Source of the DNA: HGM04593 sp045631905
GTDB lineage: Bacteria > Bacteroidota > Bacteroidia > Bacteroidales > Bacteroidaceae
DNA: 39,702 nt
Assembly (NCBI GenBank): GCA_045631905.1
Contig: JAZQVO010000014.1
Span: 1 to 39,702 of the forward strand
Direction: 5' to 3'
The notes under the pieces: model-generated
Told to the model about the DNA's origin: nothing
Database searches by the model: none
Seen by the model: only the letters and a program-made list of their open reading frames with translations
Translations under genes and position numbers: made by a program
Shown here: one piece after another, positions 26,057 to 35,060 of the stretch
How positions within the stretch are numbered: the first letter of the stretch is position 1
How the letters are laid out: each line of letters starts with the position of its first letter

Positions 26057-26134
26057 ATGTGTATCGCTAAAATTACCAATTATGAAAATGATATGCGAAA
26101 TTTGCGATGCGGTTGCGGGTTTTGCAACTTTTAA
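26057..26134 (+). CDS. Possible 25-residue leader ORF
   Basis: An ATG-initiated 25-codon ORF in the long leader of the first synthetase gene. It begins MCIAKITNYEND and ends with a Cys-rich stretch RCGCGFCNF. There is no ribosome-binding site and no homology that I recognise; it may be chance. Confidence 0.15.
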   Translation: MCIAKITNYENDMRNLRCGCGFCNF

Positions 26135-26237
26135 AGTGTGTTTGAAATATGGAATTTTGCACATTGTTTAGGTGCTTGCGACGTTGGCGGTGTCACTTTG
26201 TGCGGTGTTCCGGTATTAATACATAAAATTACAAAAG

Positions 26238-27917
26238 ATGAAACATTTTTTAGCTTATGTCGAAGAGACCATAAAAGAGCATTGGAACAAATCTTCGATT
26301 ACTAATTATGGAGCCAAAGGATACACTTATGGCGAAATTGCAACAGAAATTTTAAAGTTGCATACACTTTTTGGCGAGTATGGAATTAAAAAAGGTGAAC
26401 ACATAGCTATTTGCGCACGAAATTCAGCCGAGTGGTGCATAACTTTTTTGGCGATTACCTCATATGGTTGTGTAGCTGTTCCTTTGTTGGCCGATTTTCT
26501 TCCTCGCAATATAGCCGAATTAACAAAATTATCTGATAGTCGTTTGCTCTTTATAGACAAGAATATTCACTCTGCTTTGGAGCGTGAAAACCTTCTTCCC
26601 GAGTTTGCCGGATATGAAAAGTTAAGCGGTATAATTAATATCGTAAACAAAACAGTTATAGATAGTTGTGGTTCGTCACTTAATGTTTCACCCGAAGCGG
26701 TGACAGCATCTTTCGATAAACGTTTCCCTAACGGCCTCTCGGTAACAGATTTTCACATCGAGCCGGGCGATTTGAACGATATTGCCGTTATCAGCTATAC
26801 TTCGGGTACAAGTAGTTCTCCCAAAGGCGTTATGCTTAATGCAAAATCGCTTTCGGGTAACTTGGAGATGGCCCGCAAGTTGGTTCCTATAAGTTTCAGC
26901 CCCGAGAATACATCGTTATCTATTTTGCCTTTGGCCCACATATTTGGCTTGGCATTCGATTTTATATTCTTGTTTACAAGTGCTTGTCACATACATATTT
27001 TCACAGAACGCCCTGTTCCTGCACGTCTGTTGAAGGCCTTGGCTGACGTTAAGCCTGTGATATTCCTCACGGTGCCTCTTTTGGTGGAAAAAATCTTCCG
27101 TTCAAAAGTTATCCCCACATTAAATAAACCCGTTATGAGATTCCTCACGGCGCTTCCCTGGGTGCGTCAGGCTATATTTAAGAAGGTGCGAGCCACAATC
27201 CTTAATGCTTTTGGTGGCAACCTTGGTAAGTTTGGTTTCTTCATCGGTGGTGCGGCTATAAGTCGCGATGTCGATAAAGTTATGCAACAGGTTAAAATAC
27301 CCTATGCAGTAGGTTATGGAATGACCGAGTGCGGTCCTCTTATCAGTTATAAGGGTTACAACCACCCCACGTTGTCGAATAAGGGTGGTGTGACATTGCC
27401 TACTTTGGAGCTGCGAATAGATTCTGATTCTCCTGCGCGTGTGCCGGGCGAGATTCAGGTGCGTGGCGATGTTGTGACTGTGGGCTATTATAAGAATGAA
27501 GAGGCTACAAAAGCGTCGTTTACGTCTGATGGCTGGTTGAAGACCGGTGATATGGGTATTCAGGACCGTACAAGCACCGTTTATATAAAAGGTCGTTGCA
27601 AAAATATGATTCTCACGGCAAGTGGCCAGAATGTATATCCCGAGGAGATTGAGGATATGATAAACCGTCTGCCTTATGTTTTGGAGTCTCTTGTCGTAGG
27701 TCGCAAGCACTCAATAATAGCTCTTGTAGTGGTTGATAAAGATGCAGTAAAGGTGGCAGGCCTTGGCGAAGAAGAGGCTTTGGCGCTTATAGATAAAAAC
27801 GTGATGGCATTGAACGAAAAATTACCTGTTTACAGCCAGCTCGGCCGTTGCGAAATACGCAAAGAACCTTTTGAAAAAACTCCCAAGTTGAGCATCAAGA
27901 GGTTTATGTATAACTAA
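26238..27917 (+). CDS. AMP-forming acyl-CoA synthetase paralogue 1
   Basis: A 559-aa member of the ANL adenylating superfamily, closest in look to long-chain fatty acyl-CoA ligases, which activate carboxylic acids via an acyl-adenylate. Visible motifs: P-loop YTSGTSSSPKGVML (about 187-200), A5-like GYGMTECGPLIS (about 359), the hinge region TGDMG and KGRCKNMIL, and the A10 lysine in KTPKLSIKRFMYN at the C-terminus. Length is slightly below that of bacterial FadD (about 560-600 aa). There is no membrane helix. It starts at 26238 after a regulated promoter region and is followed after 54 bp by a paralogue of similar length. The acyl substrate cannot be read from the sequence. Confidence 0.88.
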   Translation: MKHFLAYVEETIKEHWNKSSITNYGAKGYTYGEIATEILKLHTLFGEYGIKKGEHIAICARNSAEWCITFLAITSYGCVAVPLLADFLPRNIAELTKLSDSRLLFIDKNIHSALERENLLPEFAGYEKLSGIINIVNKTVIDSCGSSLNVSPEAVTASFDKRFPNGLSVTDFHIEPGDLNDIAVISYTSGTSSSPKGVMLNAKSLSGNLEMARKLVPISFSPENTSLSILPLAHIFGLAFDFIFLFTSACHIHIFTERPVPARLLKALADVKPVIFLTVPLLVEKIFRSKVIPTLNKPVMRFLTALPWVRQAIFKKVRATILNAFGGNLGKFGFFIGGAAISRDVDKVMQQVKIPYAVGYGMTECGPLISYKGYNHPTLSNKGGVTLPTLELRIDSDSPARVPGEIQVRGDVVTVGYYKNEEATKASFTSDGWLKTGDMGIQDRTSTVYIKGRCKNMILTASGQNVYPEEIEDMINRLPYVLESLVVGRKHSIIALVVVDKDAVKVAGLGEEEALALIDKNVMALNEKLPVYSQLGRCEIRKEPFEKTPKLSIKRFMYN

Positions 27918-27971
27918 TTGATAATTGAATAAATAACATATACTCGTTAAATTGCTTAAATACGTGATAAG

Positions 27972-29645
27972 ATGAAACATTATTTGTCCTACATTGACGA
28001 ATCTATTAAGGCTAATTGGAATCGTCCGGCATTGAGTAACTATGGTGCAAACACATTTACTTATGGTATGGTTGCATCGGAGATTGAAAAATTGCATATT
28101 TTGTTTGAAAAATGCGGTATAGCCAAAGGCGAAAAGATAGCCTTGTGCGCACGCAGTCAGGCCGAGTGGGGTATTGCATACCTTGCGGTGGTAACATACG
28201 ACGCGGTGGTTGTGCCTTTGTTGCCCGATTTTCTGCCCCAGAATATTGTTGATCTAACACGTTTATCAGATAGCCGTTTGTTGTTGGTAGACAAGACTGT
28301 AATAGGTAACCTTAAACGCGAAAATCTTGTTCCTCAGTTTGACACTTTGAAAGATTTTTGCGGACTTATAGATGTTGTGGGTATGCGCGTGCACGCAAGT
28401 TGTGGTGGCAAGCTCGATGGCATAAACGAAGAGGTAGAGAAGGCTTTTGCAACACGTTTCCCTAACGGCGTGACACCCAAGCGTATCGATTACACAAAGA
28501 CCAATTTGGAGTCTTTGGCAGTAATCAGCTATACATCGGGAACAAGTGCATCGCCCAAAGGTGTAATGCTTACCTCTCGTTCCTTGTCGGCAAATGTGGA
28601 ATATGCGCGTGAGAATATCGGTGCAAACAACGAGGACGCATTGATATCAATATTGCCTTTGGCACATATCTTCGGCCAGGTGTTCGACTTCCTCTTCCCT
28701 ATAACCTCGGGAACACATGTGAACATCTTTACCGAGAAACCTATCCCTGCGCGTCTGTTAAAGGCTATCGCCGATGTCAAGCCTTTCATGTTCTTAACCG
28801 TTCCCCTGCTCATCGAGAAGATTTTCCGTTTGAGAGTGATGCCTCAGTTGAGAAAACCCGCCATGCGCGTTCTTTTGGCAATCCCCGGCATTAAGTCTTT
28901 GATTCTTGGAAAGGTACGTGTAAAGCTTATTGAAACATTCGGTGGTAAAATACTTAAAGGCGGTATAATAATAGGTGGTGCCGCTATAAGCAAAGACGTT
29001 GAGATGTTGATGCGTAAGATGAAGTTCCCCTACACTGTGGGCTACGGAATGACGGAGTGCGGTCCTCTCATCAGCTATCAATCTTGGACAGAATGTGTTG
29101 CCCGCTCGTGCGGTCGCGTGGCACGCCCCGGTGTAGAGGTGCGCATAGACTCCGATGATCCTGCAAATGTTCCCGGAGAAATTCAGGTTAAGGGCGACTC
29201 TGTGATGATAGGATATTACAAGAACGAAGAGGCGACAAAAGCAACCTTTACAGCCGATGGCTGGCTGAAAACCGGTGATATGGGTACCCTGAACAAGAAT
29301 GAGAATGTATTTATAAAAGGACGTTGCAAGAATATGATTCTCACGGCAAATGGTCAGAATGTCTATCCCGAAGAGATAGAAGAGCTTGTAAATCAGCTTC
29401 CTATGGTTATGGAATCGTTGGTCGTAGGTCGCAAACATGGCCTTGCAGCGCTTGTGGTCCTCAACCCCGACGAGGTTAAAGAGGCCGCTCTTTCGGCCGA
29501 GGAGTTGCAGAAGGTTATGGAGGAGAATGTTTTTGCTCTTAATGAGAAGCTCCCTGTATACAGCAAACTTACCATTTGTGAGATTATGAGGGAGCCTTTT
29601 GCGAAGACACCAAAGTTGAGTATAAAAAGATTTATGTATAAATAA
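27972..29645 (+). CDS. AMP-forming acyl-CoA synthetase paralogue 2
   Basis: A 557-aa ANL-superfamily enzyme, plainly a duplicate of the gene before it: the two align end to end, with the same MKHxLxYxxxxIKxxWN start and SIKRFMYx finish. It has P-loop YTSGTSASPKGVML, GYGMTECGPLIS, the TGDMG hinge and a C-terminal KLSIKRFMYK with the A10 lysine. It lies 54 bp after paralogue 1 with no promoter that I can see, so the two are probably one transcript, ended by the hairpin at 29669-29702. Differences are concentrated in the N-terminal acyl-binding half (for example residues 105-175), suggesting different substrates; this is inference. Confidence 0.88.
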   Translation: MKHYLSYIDESIKANWNRPALSNYGANTFTYGMVASEIEKLHILFEKCGIAKGEKIALCARSQAEWGIAYLAVVTYDAVVVPLLPDFLPQNIVDLTRLSDSRLLLVDKTVIGNLKRENLVPQFDTLKDFCGLIDVVGMRVHASCGGKLDGINEEVEKAFATRFPNGVTPKRIDYTKTNLESLAVISYTSGTSASPKGVMLTSRSLSANVEYARENIGANNEDALISILPLAHIFGQVFDFLFPITSGTHVNIFTEKPIPARLLKAIADVKPFMFLTVPLLIEKIFRLRVMPQLRKPAMRVLLAIPGIKSLILGKVRVKLIETFGGKILKGGIIIGGAAISKDVEMLMRKMKFPYTVGYGMTECGPLISYQSWTECVARSCGRVARPGVEVRIDSDDPANVPGEIQVKGDSVMIGYYKNEEATKATFTADGWLKTGDMGTLNKNENVFIKGRCKNMILTANGQNVYPEEIEELVNQLPMVMESLVVGRKHGLAALVVLNPDEVKEAALSAEELQKVMEENVFALNEKLPVYSKLTICEIMREPFAKTPKLSIKRFMYK

Positions 29646-29668
29646 ATTTTAGATTGTAGATTATTTTC

Positions 29669-29702
29669 GAGAGCGGGCACTATGTGTGTTCGCTCTTTTT
29701 AT
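29669..29702 (+). terminator. Rho-independent terminator after synthetase paralogue 2
   Basis: AGAGCGGGCAC pairs with GTGTTCGCTCT (two G-U pairs) around a 5-nt loop and is followed by TTTTTA. It is 24 bp past the stop codon and separates paralogue 3 from the first two genes. Confidence 0.75.
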
Positions 29703-29754
29703 TGTAAAAAAGTGTTAAAAATAGGTGCGTTAAAGTCCTATGATTTTAGAAAAA

Positions 29755-29899
29755 TTGCACAAATAGGGTTAATTTGTGCAAAGTGTGGTGCTCGGTTTTA
29801 AAAAAATAAAGATATTTGCACAGAAATAAAAAGCAAAAACTCTATTTTACAAATAAAATTATGCAGAATCGATAGTTTGCACTATTTTTAGCACAGAAA
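29755..29899 (+). promoter_or_regulatory. Repeated TTTGCAC half-sites upstream of synthetase paralogue 3
   Basis: A perfect 10-bp inverted repeat (ttgcacaaat 29755-29764, atttgtgcaa 29772-29781) is followed by TTTGCACAG (29815-29823), TTTGCAC (29876-29882) and GCACAGAAA (29891-29899). A further TTTTGCACA occurs at 26155-26163 upstream of paralogue 1. The pattern looks like a regulator's operator set, though TTTGC also occurs in Bacteroidota promoters. No exact TAnnTTTG box was found in this 279-bp gap. Confidence 0.45.
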
Positions 29900-29924
29900 A
29901 TAATCAATACAATCTAAAATTTAT

Positions 29925-31604
29925 ATGAAACACTTTTTAAGTTACATCAATGACTCTATAAAAGAGAATTGGGATTTGCCGGCAATTACAAACTTTGGCG
30001 GCGTTACATATACCTATGGTCAAATGGCAGAAGGTATAGAAAAGTATCACATATTTTTTGAGAAAGCAGGTATCAATAAGGGCGATAAGATAGCTCTTTA
30101 TGCACGTAACTCGGCAGAGTGGGCAATAGCATATTTTGCAACGCTTACTTACGATGCAGTAACTGTTCCCTTCCTTCCCGACTTTATACCTTCGGCGGTG
30201 GTAGAGCTTTCATGCTTCTCTGAATGTAAGGTTCTTATAGCCGATGAGATTGCAATCAACGGAATAAAGAACGACGATAAACTAATTTCTCAATTAGAGG
30301 GCATTGAGGGCTTTGCAGGAATACTTAATGTTAAGAATATCAGCGTTGTACATGCAAGTAATGAAAGCTTTGCGAATACTGGCGATAAAATTGAGGAGTA
30401 CTACTCTTCGCGCTATCCCGACGGTCTAAATTCTTCACTTGTGAACTATTATAAGGAGGAGAAAGACATGGAAGCTGTTGTAGAGATAAGCTTTACATCG
30501 GGAACAACAAGTGCTACATCAAAAGGTGTTGTTTTGCCCGCTCGCTCCCTTTCGGTGAATTTGGAATTTGGTCGTCGCGAGGTGCCTGTATGTACCGGCG
30601 GTCACATTTTTGCAATACTTCCCATGGCGCACATGTTCGGTCAGACATTTGACGTGCTTTTCCCCTTGTCTAGCGGTTGCCATGTATATGTGATGCCCGG
30701 AAAACCAACACCCGCACGTCTTTTGGGAGGTTTGGCAACGGTTAAGCCTTTTATGTTCCTCACCGTTCCCATGGTAATAGAAAAGATATTCAAGTCGAAG
30801 GTGTTCCCTCAGTTGCGCAAGTTCCCTGCAAAATACCTGTTGAAAGTTCCTTTGCTCGACAAATTGGTTCTAAACAAAGTGCGTAAAGCTTTGCTCAATG
30901 CGTTTGGAAACAATTTTACCGTGGGTGTTATTATTGGTGGTGCTGCACTTAACCGTGAGGTTGAAGACTTGCTGAAACGCATGAACTTCCCCTATGTGGT
31001 AGGTTACGGAATGACCGAGTGTGGTCCTCTCATCTCGTATCGCGACAAGAGCGAATATGTGAAATATTCATGCGGAACACTTGCTCACCCCATAGAGTTG
31101 CGCATCGATTCGGCAAACCCACGTCGCGTGCAGGGTGAAATTCAAGTCAAGGGCGATGCTGTTATGCTTGGATATTACAACAACGAAGAGGCAACAAAGG
31201 CAGCCTTTACCTCGGACGGCTGGTTGAGAACCGGCGACATGGGTACTATCGACAAGCATGGTAACATCTTCATTAAAGGTCGTTGCAAGAATATGATTCT
31301 CACGGGTAGTGGTCAAAATATTTATCCCGAAGAGATAGAGGATAAGATAAACAACTTGCCCTATGTGATAGAATCTTTGGTTGTAGGTCGCAAGAATGCT
31401 ATTGTGGCGTTGGTGGTACCCGACTATGACTTGGCAAAGAAAGATGGTATTTCGGAAGAAGAACTTAACAAACTCGTAGATGCAAATGTGCTTGCTTTGA
31501 ATAACGAGCTTGCCACATATAGCAAGATTGGTTATACAGAGATTCGTAAAGAACCTTTCGAGAAAACACCAAAACAGAGTATCCGCCGTTTTATGTACAA
31601 TTAA
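29925..31604 (+). CDS. AMP-forming acyl-CoA synthetase paralogue 3
   Basis: A 559-aa ANL-superfamily enzyme and the third copy in the locus; it starts MKHFLSYINDSIKENWD and ends SIRRFMYN like the others. GYGMTECGPLIS and the TGDMG hinge are kept. The phosphate-binding loop differs: FTSGTTSATSKGVVL is one residue longer than in paralogues 1 and 2 and has Ser where they have Pro before the Lys-Gly. The lysine of A10 is at KQSIRRFMYN. A terminator separates it from paralogue 2, a palindrome-rich 279-bp region precedes it, and a 17-bp hairpin follows, so it is an independent transcription unit. Substrate unknown. Confidence 0.87.
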   Translation: MKHFLSYINDSIKENWDLPAITNFGGVTYTYGQMAEGIEKYHIFFEKAGINKGDKIALYARNSAEWAIAYFATLTYDAVTVPFLPDFIPSAVVELSCFSECKVLIADEIAINGIKNDDKLISQLEGIEGFAGILNVKNISVVHASNESFANTGDKIEEYYSSRYPDGLNSSLVNYYKEEKDMEAVVEISFTSGTTSATSKGVVLPARSLSVNLEFGRREVPVCTGGHIFAILPMAHMFGQTFDVLFPLSSGCHVYVMPGKPTPARLLGGLATVKPFMFLTVPMVIEKIFKSKVFPQLRKFPAKYLLKVPLLDKLVLNKVRKALLNAFGNNFTVGVIIGGAALNREVEDLLKRMNFPYVVGYGMTECGPLISYRDKSEYVKYSCGTLAHPIELRIDSANPRRVQGEIQVKGDAVMLGYYNNEEATKAAFTSDGWLRTGDMGTIDKHGNIFIKGRCKNMILTGSGQNIYPEEIEDKINNLPYVIESLVVGRKNAIVALVVPDYDLAKKDGISEEELNKLVDANVLALNNELATYSKIGYTEIRKEPFEKTPKQSIRRFMYN

Positions 31605-31620
31605 TAGCGTACTTGCAATA

Positions 31621-31659
31621 AAACATATAGCCACGACAAAAAGTCGTGGCTATATGTTT
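31621..31659 (+). terminator. Terminator after synthetase paralogue 3
   Basis: Perfect 17-bp stem (31621-31637 with 31643-31659) and an AAAAA loop, 16 bp after the stop codon, followed by an AT-rich stretch. Confidence 0.85.
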
Positions 31660-31796
31660 ATATTACTCTTGTCTGTAAAAATATTTTACCATATTGACTA
31701 TGCTTCTCTTTCTTAATAACAGGTGCTAAATCTCAAAGAGCTTTGCTGTGAAAAAAAGAAATATTGTATATAGGCATTAAGTAAGAATTATATTTA

Positions 31797-31804
31797 TAAC
31801 TTTG
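31797..31804 (+). promoter_or_regulatory. Probable -7 promoter box for clpS-clpA-aat
   Basis: TAACTTTG is an exact TAnnTTTG match 44 bp before the clpS ATG. Upstream, 31660-31796 is AT-rich with nothing else recognisable. Confidence 0.6.
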
Positions 31805-31848
31805 TAAGTTGTAGTACGGTTAATCTTTAAAATTAATCATTAAAAAAT

Positions 31849-32154
31849 ATGGCTAAGGAACAGTCAAGCATAAAAGAGCGTCAGCGTGTTAATATAAAAG
31901 AACCGAGTCGTTACAAAGTTACTATATATAATGACGATTTTACCACCATGGATTTTGTGGTGAAGGTGTTGAAAGTGGTGTTTTTTATGGAAGCGGAAAA
32001 AGCAATGTCTTTGATGTTGGAGGTGCACCATGCCGAAAAGGCAGTAGTTGGTGTTTACACCTACGATGTAGCCACATCGAAGGTACAAAAAGCAACTGCT
32101 ATGGCACGGGAAGAGGGTTTTCCTCTACGTTTTATTGTTGAACAAGAAGATTGA
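31849..32154 (+). CDS. clpS: ATP-dependent Clp protease adaptor ClpS
   Basis: A 101-aa adaptor that binds N-degron residues and hands substrates to ClpA. The binding-pocket signature YNDDFTTMDFVVKVL (residues 25-39) and the LEVHHAEKAVVGVYT segment with the conserved His match E. coli ClpS (NDDYTPMEFV and AVHYQGKAICGVFT), so the N-end-binding pocket looks intact. The N-terminal tail (1-22) is basic and disordered, as in other ClpS proteins. The stop codon is 5 bp before the clpA ATG. Confidence 0.96.
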   Translation: MAKEQSSIKERQRVNIKEPSRYKVTIYNDDFTTMDFVVKVLKVVFFMEAEKAMSLMLEVHHAEKAVVGVYTYDVATSKVQKATAMAREEGFPLRFIVEQED

Positions 32155-32159
32155 AAAGT

Positions 32160-34367
32160 ATGGCAGAGTTGAAACAAACGGAAAGAGTGCGACGCATCTT
32201 GAACGAAGCGTTTGAGTGCTGTGTGGGTTACAGGCATGAATTTGTAATGCCCGAACATCTCCTGCTGATCCTTCTTTCCGATAATATATTTTATATTGCA
32301 CTTAATGATTTTACCAACCCTCTTAAACTTAGCGAGAAGGTTGAAAAACAGTTGGAGAGCTTGGATACTGTGCCCGACGATGTAGAATACGTGCCCGATG
32401 TGTCGGTACAAATGTCCGACGTGATAGGACATGCGTTCGAGATGGTAATTTCCAGCAACGCCGAAGCCATGGACATGCCTCATCTGGTGCGCTCGATGCT
32501 TCTTTTAGAAGATTCGTGGGCAAGCTATCTGTTGAAAGAGGCGTTAGGCGACAACGAAGCAATGTTCATGAGCCGGCTCATCAGCGTGCCCGACTATGAG
32601 AGTGCCCCGAACGAAACGTCGCAAGAGGGTGCCGGCCGTCCGGCATGGAAAAATATGGTTACCTGCATGAACGAACTATACGAGCAACACAATCCTCTTA
32701 TAGGGCGTGAACAAGAGTTACAACGCACCATACAGGTACTTTGTCGTCGCGACAAGAATAACCCTCTGCACGTAGGCGAGCCGGGCGTGGGAAAAACAGC
32801 CCTTGTGTGGGGGCTGGCGCGTCTCATAGAAGAACAAAAAGTGCCCGAAAGATTGAAAAACAGCCGTATCTATCAGCTCGATGTGGGCTCCTTGCTGGCA
32901 GGAACCCAATATCGTGGAGATTTTGAGAACCGAATAAAACAAATAATGGACGGCATTCGTGAAGAAAGCCCATCGAATATTGTGTACATAGATGAAATTC
33001 ACACCCTTGTGGGTGCAGGTGCCACGGGCGAAAGCTCCATGGACGCCTCCAACATGCTGAAACCATATATGGAGTCGGGCGATATTCGTTTTATCGGCTC
33101 AACTACATACGAAGAGTATAACCGACATTTTTCAAAATCGAAAGGGCTGGTACGTCGTTTCAGACAGATAGATATTCTTGAACCGAGCATAGAAGAGACA
33201 AAATATATATTACGTCAGCTGCAATCTCGCTACGAAGAGTTTCACGGAGTAACCTACGAAGATGAGGCAATCGACTATGCCGTGGAGGCGAGTGCCAAAT
33301 ATATCAACGAACGTTTTCTGCCCGACAAGGCGATAGACATGATAGATGAAGCGGGAGCTCTTATGGAGGTTCAAGGCGGTGATGCCAGCATCGGTAAAAA
33401 AGAGATTGCCGAGGTTCTGTCGAAGGCTTGTAAGGTGGACACCCTCGTCGAGTGTGAAGAGGACGATTATCAACGCTTGGAGACACTCGCTCCCCACATG
33501 CTCTCGCAGATATACGGGCAGGACGAGGCTGTTCGTCAAGTCGTGGAGTCGGTGCAGATGTCACGAGCCGGCCTTTTAGACGAAAACAAACCTCTCGCCT
33601 CGCTTCTTTTTGTCGGCCCCACAGGTGTGGGCAAAACCGAGGTCGCTCGCGTGCTTGCCAAAGAGTTAGGCTTGGAACTACTACGCTTCGACATGAGCGA
33701 ATACACCGAAAAACATACCGTAGCCAAGCTCATAGGCTCGCCTGCCGGATATGTAGGCTACGAAGATGGTGGCTTGCTGACCGACGCTATACGCAAAACT
33801 CCACATTGCGTTCTCCTTCTCGACGAGATTGAAAAAGCGCATCAGGATATTTACAATATTCTTCTGCAAGTTATGGACTATGCAACGCTCACCGACAATA
33901 AAGGTCGCCATGCCGACTTCCGCAATGTTGTTCTTATAATGACATCTAATGCTGGAGCACAATATGCATCGCAAGCCTCTGTCGGCTTCGGTAGCACGGT
34001 TACAAGAGGAGAAGCAATGATGGCGCAGGTGAAAAAGAGCTTTAAGCCTGAGTTTATCAACCGCCTATCGGGTACGGTTGTGTTCCGCGATATGGACAAG
34101 GAGATGGCCACCCTTATACTGCGCAAGAAGTTGGGCGAGCTCGAGACAAAACTAAAAGCGAAAAACGTAACGATGCACCTCTCTCCCGAAGCCTTCGAAC
34201 ATCTGCTCAATCAAGGTTTTATACCCGAATATGGCGCACGTGAAATGGACCGTGTCATTGCCCGACAATTAAAGCCTCTGTTGATGAAAGAGATATTGTT
34301 TGGCTCTTTAAAAAATGGTGGTGCAATAGAAATGATTTTCGAAGATGGCAGTATATCAGTTAGATGA
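32160..34367 (+). CDS. clpA: Clp protease ATP-binding subunit ClpA
   Basis: A 735-aa AAA+ unfoldase (E. coli ClpA is 758 aa). The Clp_N domain comes first (about 1-145), then D1 with Walker A GEPGVGKTALV and Walker B IVYIDEIHTL, then D2 with GPTGVGKTEVA and LLLDEIEKAH. A SVGFG loop in D2 sits where E. coli ClpA has the ClpP-docking SIGLI, so docking to ClpP is expected; clpP is not in this window. The absence of a coiled-coil middle domain separates it from ClpB and ClpC. Start at 32160 (MAELKQ) follows clpS by 5 bp; an in-frame TTG at 32151 overlaps clpS and was not used. Its 3' end overlaps aat by 23 bp. Confidence 0.95.
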   Translation: MAELKQTERVRRILNEAFECCVGYRHEFVMPEHLLLILLSDNIFYIALNDFTNPLKLSEKVEKQLESLDTVPDDVEYVPDVSVQMSDVIGHAFEMVISSNAEAMDMPHLVRSMLLLEDSWASYLLKEALGDNEAMFMSRLISVPDYESAPNETSQEGAGRPAWKNMVTCMNELYEQHNPLIGREQELQRTIQVLCRRDKNNPLHVGEPGVGKTALVWGLARLIEEQKVPERLKNSRIYQLDVGSLLAGTQYRGDFENRIKQIMDGIREESPSNIVYIDEIHTLVGAGATGESSMDASNMLKPYMESGDIRFIGSTTYEEYNRHFSKSKGLVRRFRQIDILEPSIEETKYILRQLQSRYEEFHGVTYEDEAIDYAVEASAKYINERFLPDKAIDMIDEAGALMEVQGGDASIGKKEIAEVLSKACKVDTLVECEEDDYQRLETLAPHMLSQIYGQDEAVRQVVESVQMSRAGLLDENKPLASLLFVGPTGVGKTEVARVLAKELGLELLRFDMSEYTEKHTVAKLIGSPAGYVGYEDGGLLTDAIRKTPHCVLLLDEIEKAHQDIYNILLQVMDYATLTDNKGRHADFRNVVLIMTSNAGAQYASQASVGFGSTVTRGEAMMAQVKKSFKPEFINRLSGTVVFRDMDKEMATLILRKKLGELETKLKAKNVTMHLSPEAFEHLLNQGFIPEYGAREMDRVIARQLKPLLMKEILFGSLKNGGAIEMIFEDGSISVR

Positions 34368-35025
34368 TGAGTTCTGGTTTCCCGACCCACATCTGGGCGA
34401 CCCCGACGGGGAGATAGCGGTAGGTGGAGATTTGTCTGCACCTCGCCTGCTTCTTGCGTATAGTTGTGGCTTTTTTCCGTGGTTCTCCTTTAAATGGTAC
34501 GACGAACCACATTGGTATTGCCCCATGCAACGTTTCGTGATATTCCCCGACGAGATTCACATAAGTCACTCCATGAAACAACTTATCCGCCAAAATCGTT
34601 ACGAGGTAACAATAAACAATGATTTTGAAGGTGTAATAAAAAACTGCTCGGTAGCACAGAGTCGCAACGAGGAGATGGGAGCTTGGTTGGGCGGTGACAT
34701 GATAAAAGCCTACACCGAACTACATCGTTTGGGCTATGCAAGCAGTGTGGAGGTGTGGGAAACATCGGCCATGGAGGGCGGGAACAAAGAACGTAGGCTT
34801 GTTGGTGGCCTCTACGGGGTTACCATGCGCAAGGCGTTTTTTGGTGAGAGCATGTTCTCGCTGGTTCCAAATGCCTCTAAACTTGCATTAATATATTTGG
34901 CAAAAACTTTGTCGGCACAAGGTTGGCACTTTATTGATTGTCAGTTCGAGACACCTTTGTTTCGTTCTATGGGAGGAAAACATATTCATTACGATACTTA
35001 CATGCAAATTTTGAACGACGAATAA
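34345..35025 (+). CDS. aat: Leucyl/phenylalanyl-tRNA--protein transferase
   Basis: A 226-aa enzyme that adds Leu or Phe from aminoacyl-tRNA to proteins with N-terminal Arg or Lys, creating N-degrons for ClpS. Family motifs are FPDPHLGDPDGEIAVGGDLS near the N-terminus, FPWF (about 44), CPMQRFV, ELHRLGYASSVEVWE, GGLYGVTMRKAFFGESMFS and the terminal FIDCQFET. Length equals the family norm (E. coli 234 aa). The ATG at 34345 lies within the clpA 3' end in another frame, suggesting translational coupling. Confidence 0.95.
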   Translation: MAVYQLDDEFWFPDPHLGDPDGEIAVGGDLSAPRLLLAYSCGFFPWFSFKWYDEPHWYCPMQRFVIFPDEIHISHSMKQLIRQNRYEVTINNDFEGVIKNCSVAQSRNEEMGAWLGGDMIKAYTELHRLGYASSVEVWETSAMEGGNKERRLVGGLYGVTMRKAFFGESMFSLVPNASKLALIYLAKTLSAQGWHFIDCQFETPLFRSMGGKHIHYDTYMQILNDE

Positions 35026-35060
35026 AGTTATCGTGTCGGTCACCTAACTTTTGCAGGTGA

